This document shows positions 1-7,891 of a stretch of DNA of 64,000 nucleotides, piece after piece. Numbering within the stretch: position 1 is the first letter of the stretch; each line of letters begins with the position of its first letter. The notes below the pieces were generated by a model that was not told where the DNA came from, ran no database searches, and saw only the letters and a program-made list of their open reading frames with translations. The translations under genes and the position numbers were made by a program. This DNA comes from Robinsoniella peoriensis (GTDB taxonomy: Bacteria; Bacillota; Clostridia; Lachnospirales; Lachnospiraceae): positions 108,357 to 172,356 of the forward strand of contig NZ_JTGN01000003.1 in the NCBI RefSeq assembly GCF_000797495.1, read 5' to 3'.

Positions 1-197
1 CGGAGTGTTTTTTGGCGGATAGTATTCGACTGGCTCCCATCGGATACTAAGCGGGTACTGAACCGAGAAATGCATCAGGATTTCTCGGTGAATGCCCGCG
101 TGCCGCCAAAAAGCGCTTCGGAAAGGTTAGAAAATACCAGTTCTGCGGCCAGCTGACGGAGTCCATATCAGTTTCCCACCCCCATCTTTCCGCACAC
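1..197 (-). ncRNA. Structured non-coding RNA, 3' end beyond window (possibly raiA motif)
   Basis: No reading frame fits, but the stretch is packed with long complementary arms and is more GC-rich than its flanks. Bases 1-18 pair with 101-119, 21-29 with 42-50, 52-56 with 94-98, and 62-70 with 89-97, giving a branched multi-helix fold; 118-124 also pair with 184-190. A minus-strand promoter just outside (203-232) would start transcription near 197, and no U-run terminator is seen before the window edge, so the RNA continues to the left. Size and compact fold recall the raiA-motif RNA of Firmicutes (a sporulation/aggregation-linked ncRNA in Clostridium), but that name is from memory of general features, not a covariance-model match. 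The strand is inferred from the promoter. Confidence 0.55.
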
Positions 198-202
198 TAC
201 CT

Positions 203-232
203 ATATTACACAAAGCGTCTATCCTCAGCTAA
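203..232 (-). promoter_or_regulatory. Promoter for the left-edge RNA
   Basis: On the minus strand TTAGCT (227-232) and TAATAT (203-208) are separated by 18 bases, a moderate sigma-A promoter placed so that transcription would begin at about 195-197, exactly where the structured region starts. Confidence 0.4.
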
Positions 233-353
233 ACCCAAATATAATAAACCAGCAGGGAGTCTCAATTTCAAGTAATGACTCATAAGATTGTTTTGAATAG
301 TGAGCCATAAGCCACTTATAAACGGTTCGTTGTAGTACTAGAAGATTTCTACG

Positions 354-390
354 AAAAAAGGAAAAGCAACTTCCACGCTTTTCCTTTTTT
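354..390. terminator. Bidirectional terminator
   Basis: GGAAAAGC (360-367) pairs with GCTTTTCC (377-384), flanked by an A-run on the left and a T-run on the right, so it can stop transcription in both directions. It lies directly after the stop codon of the minus-strand MerR gene. Confidence 0.75.
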
Positions 391-394
391 GCAT

Positions 395-1201
395 CTATTT
401 TGTTTTCACCAATGGAAATAAAATTCCTGTTTCTAAGTCATCGGCAGAAGAAGCACTGTGTTCGTCTCTGATAAAACGTTCGATGCCCGGACCGGAGATC
501 TGATATTCCGGATGATCTGCAAGCCAGTTTAGGATAGCCTCATATGCCTGATGAAGATTCTGATGAGAGCCATAATGGGTAACTGCCGCACAAAGTGTGG
601 GTGGGATGGTGCGGATGTCCGGGTGGGGACTGTTCACGGGAACCTGGGCTTCTACTTCAACATTTTCATGGGAAAATTCCTCATTCAAATAAATTAATTG
701 GAAAGCACCTGCCGGCTTAAGACCCCGCGTGTCCATTTCCTGATGAAGATTTGCGAACAACTGGTGAATACTGTCTGCATCAATGTTGATCGTACGGCGG
801 ATCCCAAAAACATTTTGTGCAGGAGTATCCATTGTAATAACGTGATATTGGTTCTGTTTCATGGTTTTTTTCTCCTTTGTCAGAGACAGATCCTGTTCCA
901 TTTGGCTGAGTATGGTGTTTAAAGAATAAATCTGATCCTTTATTTTCTGATGCTGCAGTTGTATCTGGATATATAATGCATCATCCGTAAGTTCCAGCAA
1001 AACTTTGATCTCAGACAGTGTAAAGCCGTAGCGTTTTAATTTTTCAATCATGTGCAGGGTTTTTGCCTGGGAAGCTTTATAATAACGGTATCCGTTATCG
1101 GCTCCCGTTGCAGCAGGATGAAGCAGTCCAATGCTGTCATAATGGCGCAGCATTCTCGCAGAGATACAGCAAAGTTTTGAAAATTCTCCAATGGTAAACA
1201 T
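395..1201 (-). CDS. MerR-family regulator with GyrI-like effector domain
   Basis: A 268-residue transcription regulator. Residues about 1-70 form the winged-helix MerR domain (MFTIGEFSKL, then RMLRHYDSIGLL and GYRYY), followed by a helical linker and, from about residue 118, a GyrI-like (BmrR/SoxR-type) small-molecule binding domain. This two-domain layout is typical of one-component regulators of multidrug or stress genes that twist an overlong promoter spacer on ligand binding. The ATG start has the ribosome site AAGGAGG at 1206-1212. A perfect palindrome, GAACCGGTTC, lies in its own promoter region at 1235-1244 and suggests autoregulation. No pump gene sits next to it; the divergent neighbour is an OLD-type nuclease, so the target is not obvious. 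Confidence 0.88.
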   Translation of the reverse strand: MFTIGEFSKLCCISARMLRHYDSIGLLHPAATGADNGYRYYKASQAKTLHMIEKLKRYGFTLSEIKVLLELTDDALYIQIQLQHQKIKDQIYSLNTILSQMEQDLSLTKEKKTMKQNQYHVITMDTPAQNVFGIRRTINIDADSIHQLFANLHQEMDTRGLKPAGAFQLIYLNEEFSHENVEVEAQVPVNSPHPDIRTIPPTLCAAVTHYGSHQNLHQAYEAILNWLADHPEYQISGPGIERFIRDEHSASSADDLETGILFPLVKTK

Positions 1202-1234
1202 ATCTGCCTCCTTTTGAAAGTTTATAGTATAGTG

Positions 1235-1244
1235 GAACCGGTTC
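1235..1244. promoter_or_regulatory. Palindromic operator candidate for the MerR regulator
   Basis: Perfect 10-base palindrome GAACCGGTTC between the divergent MerR and OLD genes, just upstream of a TATACT-like element reading toward the MerR gene. MerR proteins bind dyads inside promoter spacers, which fits. Confidence 0.5.
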
Positions 1245-1298
1245 TGAGAATATCATAAACCTTAGCATTGTGGTAATGTCAATAGGAAATTAAATTTG

Positions 1299-1328
1299 TT
1301 GTATATTCCCCAATATTATTGCTATAAT
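1299..1328 (+). promoter_or_regulatory. Promoter for the OLD-type gene
   Basis: TTGTAT (1299-1304) and TATAAT (1323-1328) with an 18-base spacer. Its position means that an ATG at 1327 lies at the promoter -10 and cannot be the start of translation, which supports the start at 1456. Confidence 0.5.
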
Positions 1329-1455
1329 GAAACTAACAACGTCTAAACCGAAGAGGGACAAAATGGCAGAGCCAATCAAATCGAACCTGAAATGTAATTG
1401 TTTTCGGGGATTGTATGAGAATGGGAAGACGCTCAAAAGAAAAGAGGTGCTTCAT

Positions 1456-3315
1456 ATGCAGTTCACAGGCCTGCATATCCGCAATTTCAAGTGGATACGG
1501 GATATGAAAATCCAGGATATTGAGAATGCGTTAATCCTGGTGGGGAAGAACAATACCGGAAAAACTACGATTCTGGACGCAATTCGTGCGGTCTGTGGAT
1601 CTTATGCGGTGACGGAAGAAGATTTTAATGAGAAAAAGCAGAATATAGAAATAGAGGTATCGGTTCGGATCACGGCGGATGACAGGCAGATGCTGCATAG
1701 AAATGGTATTGTCAGCCAGTATAAGCGCTACGATGTGTGGGAAAAAGATTTCCGTTTAAAGCTGCCTTCCTATGACGGGGAAATCATGACATTTTTGTTC
1801 ACCGTGAACCGGGAGGGACAGATTCGATATGGGGATGGTGTGAAGAAGCATAACCGCTACATACAGGAAGTGATGCCTAAGATTTACTACATCGATGTAC
1901 AAAGAGACTTGGAGCAGATACAGGAAGATCTTCTCATGTGCCAGGAGGATGAACTGTTAACGCAGATGCGATCAGGATGCTGTCTGTTTGACCAGGCAAA
2001 GCAGTGCAATCACTGTTTTCAGTGCATAGGCCTGATCAATCAGAAAAGTCCGGTTGAGCTGAATGCATATGAAACTTCAAAATTGTTGGAATACAAGCTT
2101 TATCAGCTGAATTTAAGTGAATTTTCCGAAAAGGTAAATCGTATCTTTCACAGAAATGGCGGATTTATGGAAGAAATCCATTATACAATGGAGTGCGATG
2201 TAGACCGGTTATTTAAAGTGAATGCCAGGACTTACAGTAAGGAGAGAGGCACTACTAGCCCCATAGAACATTTGGGCAAAGGTATGAGAAGTATCTACAT
2301 GCTGTCTCTGCTGGAAGCATATGTGGAGGGAGAAAATCATTTATCCAGTATTATTCTTGTGGAAGATCCGGAAATATTTCTTCATCCGCAGCTGCAAAAG
2401 GTTGCCAGTGAAATACTTTACCGGTTATCCAAGAAAAACCAGGTGATTTTTACCACGCATTCACCAAATATGCTGTTTAATTTTAACAGCAGGCAGATCA
2501 GACAGATAGTACTGGATGGAGAATATTTTTCCATTGTAAGGGAGCGCACGGATATCGGGAATATTCTGGATGATCTGGGCTACTCTGCAAATGACCTTCT
2601 GGACGTCAGTTTTGTCTTTATTGTTGAGGGGAAGCAGGATAAGAGCAGACTTCCGCTGCTGCTTGAAAAATATTATTCGGAAGTGTATGACAGGCATGGA
2701 AAATTGTCCCGGATTGCAATTATCACGACGAATAGCTGTACAAATATTAAGACTTATGCCAATTTAAAATATATGAACCGGATTTACCTGAGAGATCAGT
2801 TTCTGATGATTCGGGACGGTGATGGCAAGGATCCCAAAAAGCTTGCGGGACAGCTTTGCAGGTACTATGATCAGAGAAATCTGGAAGATGTGGATCAGTT
2901 ACCAAAGGTAACCCAGAGAAATGTACTGATTTTAAAATACTATTCTTTTGAAAATTACTTTTTAAATCCTGGAATTATGGCTCAGCTTGGAATTATAGAA
3001 AGTGAAGAAGAATTTTATGAGATTCTTTTTACAAAGTGGAAAGAGTATCTGTACCGCCTGAGAAGTGCTAAGAACCTGGTAGAAGTACTGGGAAAAGATC
3101 TGGAAAGTATTCAGGACATAAAAGAGCATATGGAGACTTTTAAAATCTATATGAGGGGACATAACCTCTATGATATTTTTTACGGCAGATACCGCAGCCA
3201 GGAGACAGAACTTCTGCGCAGATATATAGATCTGGCTCCCAGAGATGATTTTGCGGATATCTTAGATTCCATTGATCAGTTTGTCTATTTTGACAGCCGG
3301 AAAAAAGAAATGTAG
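1456..3315 (+). CDS. OLD-family ATP-dependent endonuclease (AAA ATPase + TOPRIM)
   Basis: A 619-residue protein of the overcoming-lysogenization-defect family, ABC/SMC-like ATPases fused to a TOPRIM nuclease; relatives act in phage defence. Seen directly: Walker A GKNNTGKTT (residues 30-38), signature-like LGKGMRS, Walker B IILVEDPEIFLHP, the H-loop FTTHSP, then TOPRIM acidic motifs IVEGKQD (about 390) and IRDGDGKD (about 454). ATG 1456 is chosen because AGAGGTG precedes it and homology-like sequence begins there; an in-frame ATG at 1327 overlaps the promoter. No UvrD-type helicase follows, so this is a stand-alone (class 1-like) protein rather than a Gabija pair. Between Walker A and signature there is a cysteine cluster: Cys175, 176, 184, 187 and 190, suggesting a metal site not usual for the family. 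Whether it defends against phage is inference. Confidence 0.82.
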   Translation: MQFTGLHIRNFKWIRDMKIQDIENALILVGKNNTGKTTILDAIRAVCGSYAVTEEDFNEKKQNIEIEVSVRITADDRQMLHRNGIVSQYKRYDVWEKDFRLKLPSYDGEIMTFLFTVNREGQIRYGDGVKKHNRYIQEVMPKIYYIDVQRDLEQIQEDLLMCQEDELLTQMRSGCCLFDQAKQCNHCFQCIGLINQKSPVELNAYETSKLLEYKLYQLNLSEFSEKVNRIFHRNGGFMEEIHYTMECDVDRLFKVNARTYSKERGTTSPIEHLGKGMRSIYMLSLLEAYVEGENHLSSIILVEDPEIFLHPQLQKVASEILYRLSKKNQVIFTTHSPNMLFNFNSRQIRQIVLDGEYFSIVRERTDIGNILDDLGYSANDLLDVSFVFIVEGKQDKSRLPLLLEKYYSEVYDRHGKLSRIAIITTNSCTNIKTYANLKYMNRIYLRDQFLMIRDGDGKDPKKLAGQLCRYYDQRNLEDVDQLPKVTQRNVLILKYYSFENYFLNPGIMAQLGIIESEEEFYEILFTKWKEYLYRLRSAKNLVEVLGKDLESIQDIKEHMETFKIYMRGHNLYDIFYGRYRSQETELLRRYIDLAPRDDFADILDSIDQFVYFDSRKKEM

Positions 3316-3339
3316 GATCGCTAATTGGCTTGGGCGGGG

Positions 3340-3918
3340 TTAATCCAGAATAATCCCCAGTCCCGTCAGCAGATTTACGGCTTCCGGATATGAAAAACGT
3401 GCATTTTTTACTTTATTTGTCTGAACATCAATCATATAATCCCTGGCGTCTCTGAAATCAGTGAATGCCAGGTTATTTTTTGCGAACTTTGTATTTTTAA
3501 GCTGGCAGCCCTGAAAGTTGGTTTTCTCCATCCGGCAGTCTTCAAAATAACATTCTTCCATGACATTTCCCTGAAAAGAAAATTGATTCAGTTTTAGCTT
3601 TACAAAATAATTATATTTTAAGACACAGTTTTCAAAGGCAGTAAAGGGAAGTGTAATTCCGTTTTTGGTCTTTAACTCATCCCAGCTGATTCCAACCAGA
3701 GAACAGTGGTGAAAATCGTTGTTTTTTAAATCCGTATACTTAAAGTCCGTGCCTGCGCAGGTACAGCTGCGGAAGGTACACCGGTCAAAAACACAGTTTT
3801 TAATTTTCATTTCAAAAAAATTGCAATGAGAAAAGGTGCATTCAATAAAATGCGCATTTTCAATGAGCTGTGATTCCAGATTCAAAGTCTCAAATAGTTG
3901 TTCTTCGTATGTTTGCAT
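3340..3918 (-). CDS. Pentapeptide-repeat protein
   Basis: A 192-residue protein made almost wholly of A(D/N)LXX-type pentapeptides, for example FIECTFSHCNFF, CVFDRCTFRSC and TDFKYTDLKNNDF. Such repeats fold as a right-handed quadrilateral beta-helix. The arrangement resembles Qnr/MfpA-like proteins that mimic DNA and protect gyrase, but many pentapeptide proteins have other or unknown roles, so gyrase protection is only a possibility. The ATG is preceded by AGGAGAAC. It converges on the OLD-type gene with 24 bases between stops and has no obvious operon partner. Confidence 0.85.
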   Translation of the reverse strand: MQTYEEQLFETLNLESQLIENAHFIECTFSHCNFFEMKIKNCVFDRCTFRSCTCAGTDFKYTDLKNNDFHHCSLVGISWDELKTKNGITLPFTAFENCVLKYNYFVKLKLNQFSFQGNVMEECYFEDCRMEKTNFQGCQLKNTKFAKNNLAFTDFRDARDYMIDVQTNKVKNARFSYPEAVNLLTGLGIILD

Positions 3919-4001
3919 GGTTGTTCTCCTATGTATATACCGTGATTTTTATTAGATTCATATTTTAATTATCATGCCATGTATCTGGAAAATGGTCAAG
4001 G

Positions 4002-4100
4002 GGGAAATGATGTGTCATGTTAACAGAGGGAAATGGTGTGTCATGTTAACTTGACATATAAGAATCTCCATGCTACTATAATGTAAGGTTAACATTACAT
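4002..4100 (+). promoter_or_regulatory. Promoter with tandem operator repeats for the XRE-deformylase operon
   Basis: Two 23-base direct repeats (4002-4024 and 4028-4050) differ at one base and each ends in CATGTTAAC. They abut a promoter TTGACA (4051-4056), 17-base spacer, TACTAT (4074-4079). Just downstream, GTTAAC recurs within an ATGTAA...TTACAT dyad (4081-4100). The layout suits binding by the small XRE protein encoded next. Confidence 0.65.
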
Positions 4101-4123
4101 GCCTGTTTAGCAAGGAGAGATTA

Positions 4124-4387
4124 ATGAAAAACAGAATTAGAGAATTAAGAGAAAAGAAAGGACTTACCCAGGCTCAGTTAGGGGATATGGTAGGTACTTC
4201 GAGACAGGCAATTAATGCCATTGAAACAGAGAAATCTGAGCCTTCCATATGGCTGGCATATGATATTTCAAGGGTGTTTGAATGCAGTATAGAGGATGTC
4301 TTTTTATTTGAGGAAAGTTTGAAAAAGTCCAGGGCTGAAAGCAGCAGAAAGGAGCAGGGAAATGGCGGTAAGGCAGCTTCGTTATGA
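4124..4387 (+). CDS. Small XRE-family transcription regulator
   Basis: An 87-residue protein that is essentially one helix-turn-helix domain: residues 3-60 carry MKNRIRELREKKGLTQ, LGDMVGTSRQAINAIE and the recognition-helix region typical of Cro/CI-like repressors of the YozG/SinR size class. The C-terminal 25 residues are charged and probably unstructured. AAGGAGAG precedes the ATG. Its last 26 bases overlap the start of the deformylase gene, so the two are co-transcribed and translationally coupled. Paired repeats in the promoter suggest autoregulation. Confidence 0.88.
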   Translation: MKNRIRELREKKGLTQAQLGDMVGTSRQAINAIETEKSEPSIWLAYDISRVFECSIEDVFLFEESLKKSRAESSRKEQGNGGKAASL

Positions 4388-4814
4388 AGGAGACGAGATA
4401 CTAAGGAAAAAATGTAAAGAGGTTACAGTGGTAGATGATAAAATCAGGGAGCTTTTGGATGATATGCTGGATACGCTGCATACGATGCCCAATGGGGCAG
4501 CGATCGCGGCATGCCAGGTTGGGGTTTTGAAACGTCTGGTTGTGATAGATATGGGAAATGGTGTTATAAAATTGGTGAATCCTAAGATTACCGGAACCAG
4601 CGGGGTGCAGGAGAGTATAGAAGGATGTTTAAGCTTTCCGGATAAGGCGGGGATAACTGTCAGGCCTAAAAAAGTAACGGTTCAGGCGCAAAATGAATTT
4701 GGAGAGGAAATTCTGCTGGAGGGAGAGGATCTTATGGCAAAATGTCTCTGCCATGAGATTGAGCATCTGGATGGCAGAGTATTTTTAGAACATGTAATCA
4801 GTTTTGTGGATTAA
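4362..4814 (+). CDS. def: Peptide deformylase, divergent paralogue
   Basis: A 150-residue metalloenzyme of the family that removes the formyl group from the initiator methionine of nascent proteins. Motif 2 EGCLSFP and motif 3 HEIEHLDG supply the Cys and two His metal ligands and the catalytic Glu. Motif 1 is altered: GAAIAACQVG instead of GxGLAAxQ, and HEIEH replaces the more common HExDH. AAGGAG within the upstream gene serves the ATG at 4362. It does not sit next to fmt, priA or other translation genes as the housekeeping copy often does, and is instead coupled to an XRE regulator, so it may be a regulated secondary deformylase, for instance in response to a deformylase inhibitor; that role is inference. 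Confidence 0.85.
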   Translation: MAVRQLRYEGDEILRKKCKEVTVVDDKIRELLDDMLDTLHTMPNGAAIAACQVGVLKRLVVIDMGNGVIKLVNPKITGTSGVQESIEGCLSFPDKAGITVRPKKVTVQAQNEFGEEILLEGEDLMAKCLCHEIEHLDGRVFLEHVISFVD

Positions 4815-4859
4815 AAAAGCTGGATAAGCAGCAGGTAGGTACCTGCCATCTTATCCAGC
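4813..4859 (-). terminator. Terminator between deformylase and BlaR1-like genes
   Basis: GCTGGATAAG (4819-4828) pairs with CTTATCCAGC (4850-4859), with an inner GCAGGT/ACCTGC stem. The T-run is on the minus strand (4813-4818), so it best serves the convergent BlaR1-like gene. Confidence 0.7.
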
Positions 4860-4924
4860 ATTAATTTTGCAATCAAAATCCTCCGATGAACCATTAACAA
4901 TATACAACAGGGAAGCGGAAAATA

Positions 4925-7081
4925 TCAAGAGTGGTTAAACCATTTTTTAACATAATCTTTTGTATGTTCCGGTGCAAATGTTTCAAAACCCGTCAGATTC
5001 CCTTCTTTATCACGAAGAGCAAATACATCGATCACACCTTCGGATGTTGAAAAGCAGGGGCCATATGTCTGATCATCGTCTTTAGAGGTAATCCGGTCCT
5101 CGAAATACCGCACCAGTTTGTCGTTGTAGTAATATCTTCCGGTTTTTTTATCCCGGGTCAATCCAAATTTGGAATAATCTTTTTGCCGTTCTGCTGCAAT
5201 CCTGTCAAAGACAGGATCTGCTATTTTGTCAATTTCAGCCAGCTTGGTTTCTGCCTTGGCATAATAATCGTCAAGGATTTTACTGGAGTTTTCCAGAATT
5301 CTTGTAAAACTGTCATATTTTTGGCTGACGGCATCTAATTCTTTTTGAAGTTCATTGATTTTTGCATCATAATCATCAACCGGAGTTTCAAGATCCTTGT
5401 TATCATCCTCCATAGATTTCTGGTATAGCATTTCTATCTTGGCGGAATAAGAGGCGGAAACTTTAGCGTATTGTTTGCTGACCTGATCAAAATAAGAATT
5501 CATGATGTCCTCATATTTTGTATTTACTTTTTCATAGTCGGTAGCACATTGTTCCATATATTTATTGTAGCTGCTATACACCTCATCTGTAAGAGTATAC
5601 CATTGTTCTAAAAATGTGGGATCCAGATAATCTGTCTTCTCATCGGCTAATTTCTTGAGTTTTTCTAATTTCCCAGTCAGTTGGTTTTCCAGGTCAGTAT
5701 AATTGGAAGCAACTTCTTTTTTCACAGCATCATATTCAGCTGTGATCTTTGATACTAATTTTTCAATATCAGCCTCACTCATGTTCGTAAAATCAATTTT
5801 TTCTGTCGCTGAACTCTCAGCCGGGTTTTCAGCTGCACTTTCAGATGAACTTTCAGCCATTCCCCGTTCTGCTGCGGAATTTGTTCCAAAATTTCTGGAA
5901 GAAGCTTCCGAAGCCAGAGCAGTTTCTGTGGGCGCCTCAGCGGCGGAGGTTGTAAATGTTATGGCAATACTGGCGGTTAATACCAGGGCTATGGCAGAAC
6001 CTGCCAAAGAGGTTTTCTTTATTTTCATAATTGCTTTTATCCTTTCTTCAACTGCATTTTTACAAAAGTGGCTGCATAGAGGGTTCAATCGGCTTTTTGA
6101 TTCTTCCAGGCTGATCAGCGTACGCGCATAATCAGATTTCAAACCTTCCCCAAATCTGCGGACCACAGACTCATCGCAGGAAAGTTCGATATCGCGATTT
6201 GCCAGAAGATACATGATCCATACAAATGGGTTGAACCAGTGAATGCAGGCAGCAAATGCAAAGAGGTATTTTAACAGTGCGTCAAAGTGACGGATATGGA
6301 TATATTCATGGCTTAATACGTATCGCAGCTGCTCGTCATTGGGCTTCACCATGTTTTTGGGAAGGAGAATAACAGGCTTCAAAATTCCGTATGTAAAAGG
6401 GGTTTTAATCTGGTCGTACTGCTTTATCCGTACTTTTCGGCGGATAAAACCAGTTTTAATCATAAAATCCGGATATTCTTTGCCAACAGGTATAGCTGTG
6501 CGGTATTCCAGGCGGCAGCGTATATGGGGAACCATAAAAATCAATGCACTGATCAAGGCCCCTGCAAGCCACAGGATAAACAGTAAGGACTGTTTATCAA
6601 CGGACATGGGGGTTTCCTGTACGACAGAACTCTGCACTGCCTTGTCTTCTAAAGAGGAACTGGCAGCATTAACAGTATGGTCAAATACTTCCATCTCTTC
6701 ATTACCCATGGAATTGACAGCGGTATATTCCATTGCGGCAGCTTCCGCAGCATCTGCTGTATTGTTCACAATTGTTTCACTTAAGGTACGAAACGTATAG
6801 TCAGCATTGGATGAAATTTCTGTCGTTTCTAAATCTGAAGAAGCGGAATCTACTTTATCTCCGGATGCCGGAATATGTTCTGTCATCTGCTGCAGGTGAT
6901 TGGCTAAATTGTAAACACTGAGTTGGGAAGAAACGGCAAACGGAATCAAAAGTCGGATGACAACAACTCCCCATAATACTAAAAAGGTCTTTTTCGGCAG
7001 CCTATTCACAGCTATAGCACGAATGGCAATGATTGCTATAATTAAAACGGTTGCATAAAAACTCATCTCCCATAATGTCAT
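4925..7081 (-). CDS. BlaR1/MecR1-like M56 membrane metallopeptidase with coiled-coil sensor
   Basis: A 718-residue signal transducer. The N-terminal part has membrane helices at about 5-25, 30-50 and 165-185, followed by a cytoplasmic M56 zinc protease with LSHEYIHIRHFD (His258, Glu259, His262) and the downstream ELSCDE motif near 300; another membrane segment lies at about 360-380. In classical BlaR1 the outer domain is a penicillin-binding sensor with SxxK. Here the C-terminal 330 residues are instead Ser/Ala/Glu-rich and then a long coiled coil, with no SxxK, so the ligand is unknown. It lies 9 bases downstream of a BlaI-type repressor, which the protease would be expected to inactivate upon signal. 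No beta-lactamase gene is adjacent. Confidence 0.85.
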   Translation of the reverse strand: MTLWEMSFYATVLIIAIIAIRAIAVNRLPKKTFLVLWGVVVIRLLIPFAVSSQLSVYNLANHLQQMTEHIPASGDKVDSASSDLETTEISSNADYTFRTLSETIVNNTADAAEAAAMEYTAVNSMGNEEMEVFDHTVNAASSSLEDKAVQSSVVQETPMSVDKQSLLFILWLAGALISALIFMVPHIRCRLEYRTAIPVGKEYPDFMIKTGFIRRKVRIKQYDQIKTPFTYGILKPVILLPKNMVKPNDEQLRYVLSHEYIHIRHFDALLKYLFAFAACIHWFNPFVWIMYLLANRDIELSCDESVVRRFGEGLKSDYARTLISLEESKSRLNPLCSHFCKNAVEERIKAIMKIKKTSLAGSAIALVLTASIAITFTTSAAEAPTETALASEASSRNFGTNSAAERGMAESSSESAAENPAESSATEKIDFTNMSEADIEKLVSKITAEYDAVKKEVASNYTDLENQLTGKLEKLKKLADEKTDYLDPTFLEQWYTLTDEVYSSYNKYMEQCATDYEKVNTKYEDIMNSYFDQVSKQYAKVSASYSAKIEMLYQKSMEDDNKDLETPVDDYDAKINELQKELDAVSQKYDSFTRILENSSKILDDYYAKAETKLAEIDKIADPVFDRIAAERQKDYSKFGLTRDKKTGRYYYNDKLVRYFEDRITSKDDDQTYGPCFSTSEGVIDVFALRDKEGNLTGFETFAPEHTKDYVKKWFNHS

Positions 7082-7090
7082 AACTGCCTC

Positions 7091-7456
7091 CTATTCCAGA
7101 TCCTGTACAAGCTCTTTAAGACGTTCAATTTCTGGTTTGGATAAATCTTTTCTGCCAAGTATGGATGCTACAAGGCGGTCAGCAGAACCATCGAACATTT
7201 TATTAATCAGTTCGTTCGTTTCTGTCTCCTGGGCGGTTTCCTGTGTTACCAGCGGGTGACAGACAAAATTCGGATCTCTTCGTTCAATTGCCCCTTTATC
7301 GATACATTTTTTTATCACGGTATAGGTGGTTGTCTTACTCCATTCCACCTGTTCTTTTAAGATTTTAGCAATTTCTTTTGCTGTGGTATCCCCGTCTTTC
7401 CAGAGAATTTCCATGACCCGTAGTTCAGAATCAAATAATTTCATATCCATGTGCAT
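7091..7456 (-). CDS. BlaI/MecI-family repressor
   Basis: A 121-residue winged-helix repressor: N-terminal residues 5-75 (LFDSELRVMEILWKDGDTTA, then TTTYTVIKKCIDKGAIERR) are the DNA-binding domain and the remainder is the dimerisation/cleavage domain. It is the first gene of a two-gene operon with the M56 protease sensor. Palindromic sites overlap its promoter, as expected for an autoregulated repressor released by proteolysis. The ATG used begins MHMDMKLFDSEL; a downstream ATG (MKLFDSEL) is also possible. The wider regulon is not visible here. Confidence 0.9.
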   Translation of the reverse strand: MHMDMKLFDSELRVMEILWKDGDTTAKEIAKILKEQVEWSKTTTYTVIKKCIDKGAIERRDPNFVCHPLVTQETAQETETNELINKMFDGSADRLVASILGRKDLSKPEIERLKELVQDLE

Positions 7457-7502
7457 GCACTCCTTTTATACTGTGCTGTTAGTCAGCAAGTTAAAATGTT
7501 CT

Positions 7503-7555
7503 ATTCTAATAGAATTCTATATTGAGATTCTACCGCGATAGAACAGAAATGTCAA
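7503..7555 (-). promoter_or_regulatory. Promoter with two operator dyads for the blaI-blaR1-like operon
   Basis: On the minus strand TTGACA (7550-7555) and TAGAAT (7527-7532) have a perfect 17-base spacer. One dyad, TTCTA-N6-TAGAA (7528-7543), covers the spacer and -10; a second, ATTCTAATAGAAT (7503-7515), lies just after the start point. Both share TCTA/TAGA half-sites. Confidence 0.75.
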
Positions 7556-7568
7556 GTGTGTCTATAAA

Positions 7569-7832
7569 TTATTTCTTATAGATTATTTTTCGAATTGTAT
7601 AAACCGACAAATGATACTCATCTGCCAGTTCCCAAAGTGATAACCCGGCAGCATATTTTTTAAAGATGTCCAGATTTCGCTGCGCAATTTCTTGCCGGTA
7701 ACCGGATCGTTCGCCCCATTGTTTCCGCTGTTCTTTTTTTACCGGAATATAGAGATATTCTCCCTGGATATATTTTTGCAGTTCTTCTACCAGATGTTCC
7801 GGAAGAATTGTATTCGCATTTTCATAATTCAT
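7569..7832 (-). CDS. CD3324-family / Mor-like helix-turn-helix protein
   Basis: An 87-residue protein. The middle (YIQGEYLYIPVKKEQRK, then GYRQEIAQRN) and C-terminal HTH-like segment (GLSLWELADEYHLSVYTIRK) match the small CD3324/Mor-type regulator family found in clostridia; members are DNA-binding proteins of mostly unknown target. AAAGGAGAAAG precedes the ATG. It is the second gene of a short transcript that starts near 8012 and first encodes a 24-residue peptide in a structured leader, suggesting leader control of this regulator. Confidence 0.75.
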   Translation of the reverse strand: MNYENANTILPEHLVEELQKYIQGEYLYIPVKKEQRKQWGERSGYRQEIAQRNLDIFKKYAAGLSLWELADEYHLSVYTIRKIIYKK

Positions 7833-7891
7833 ATGGCTTTCTCCTTTAATTTAAACTGAAATTCAGAAGCAAAGCCAGAAAAGCGGCATAT

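Noticed and set aside
1327-1455. Longer N-terminus for the OLD-type protein from ATG 1327
   Set aside because: That ATG overlaps the -10 of the likely promoter, lacks a ribosome site, and the extra 43 residues are not domain-like.
5703-6131. 142-codon frame opposite the BlaR1-like gene
   Set aside because: Antisense shadow of the Ser/Ala-rich linker; no ribosome site or known motif.
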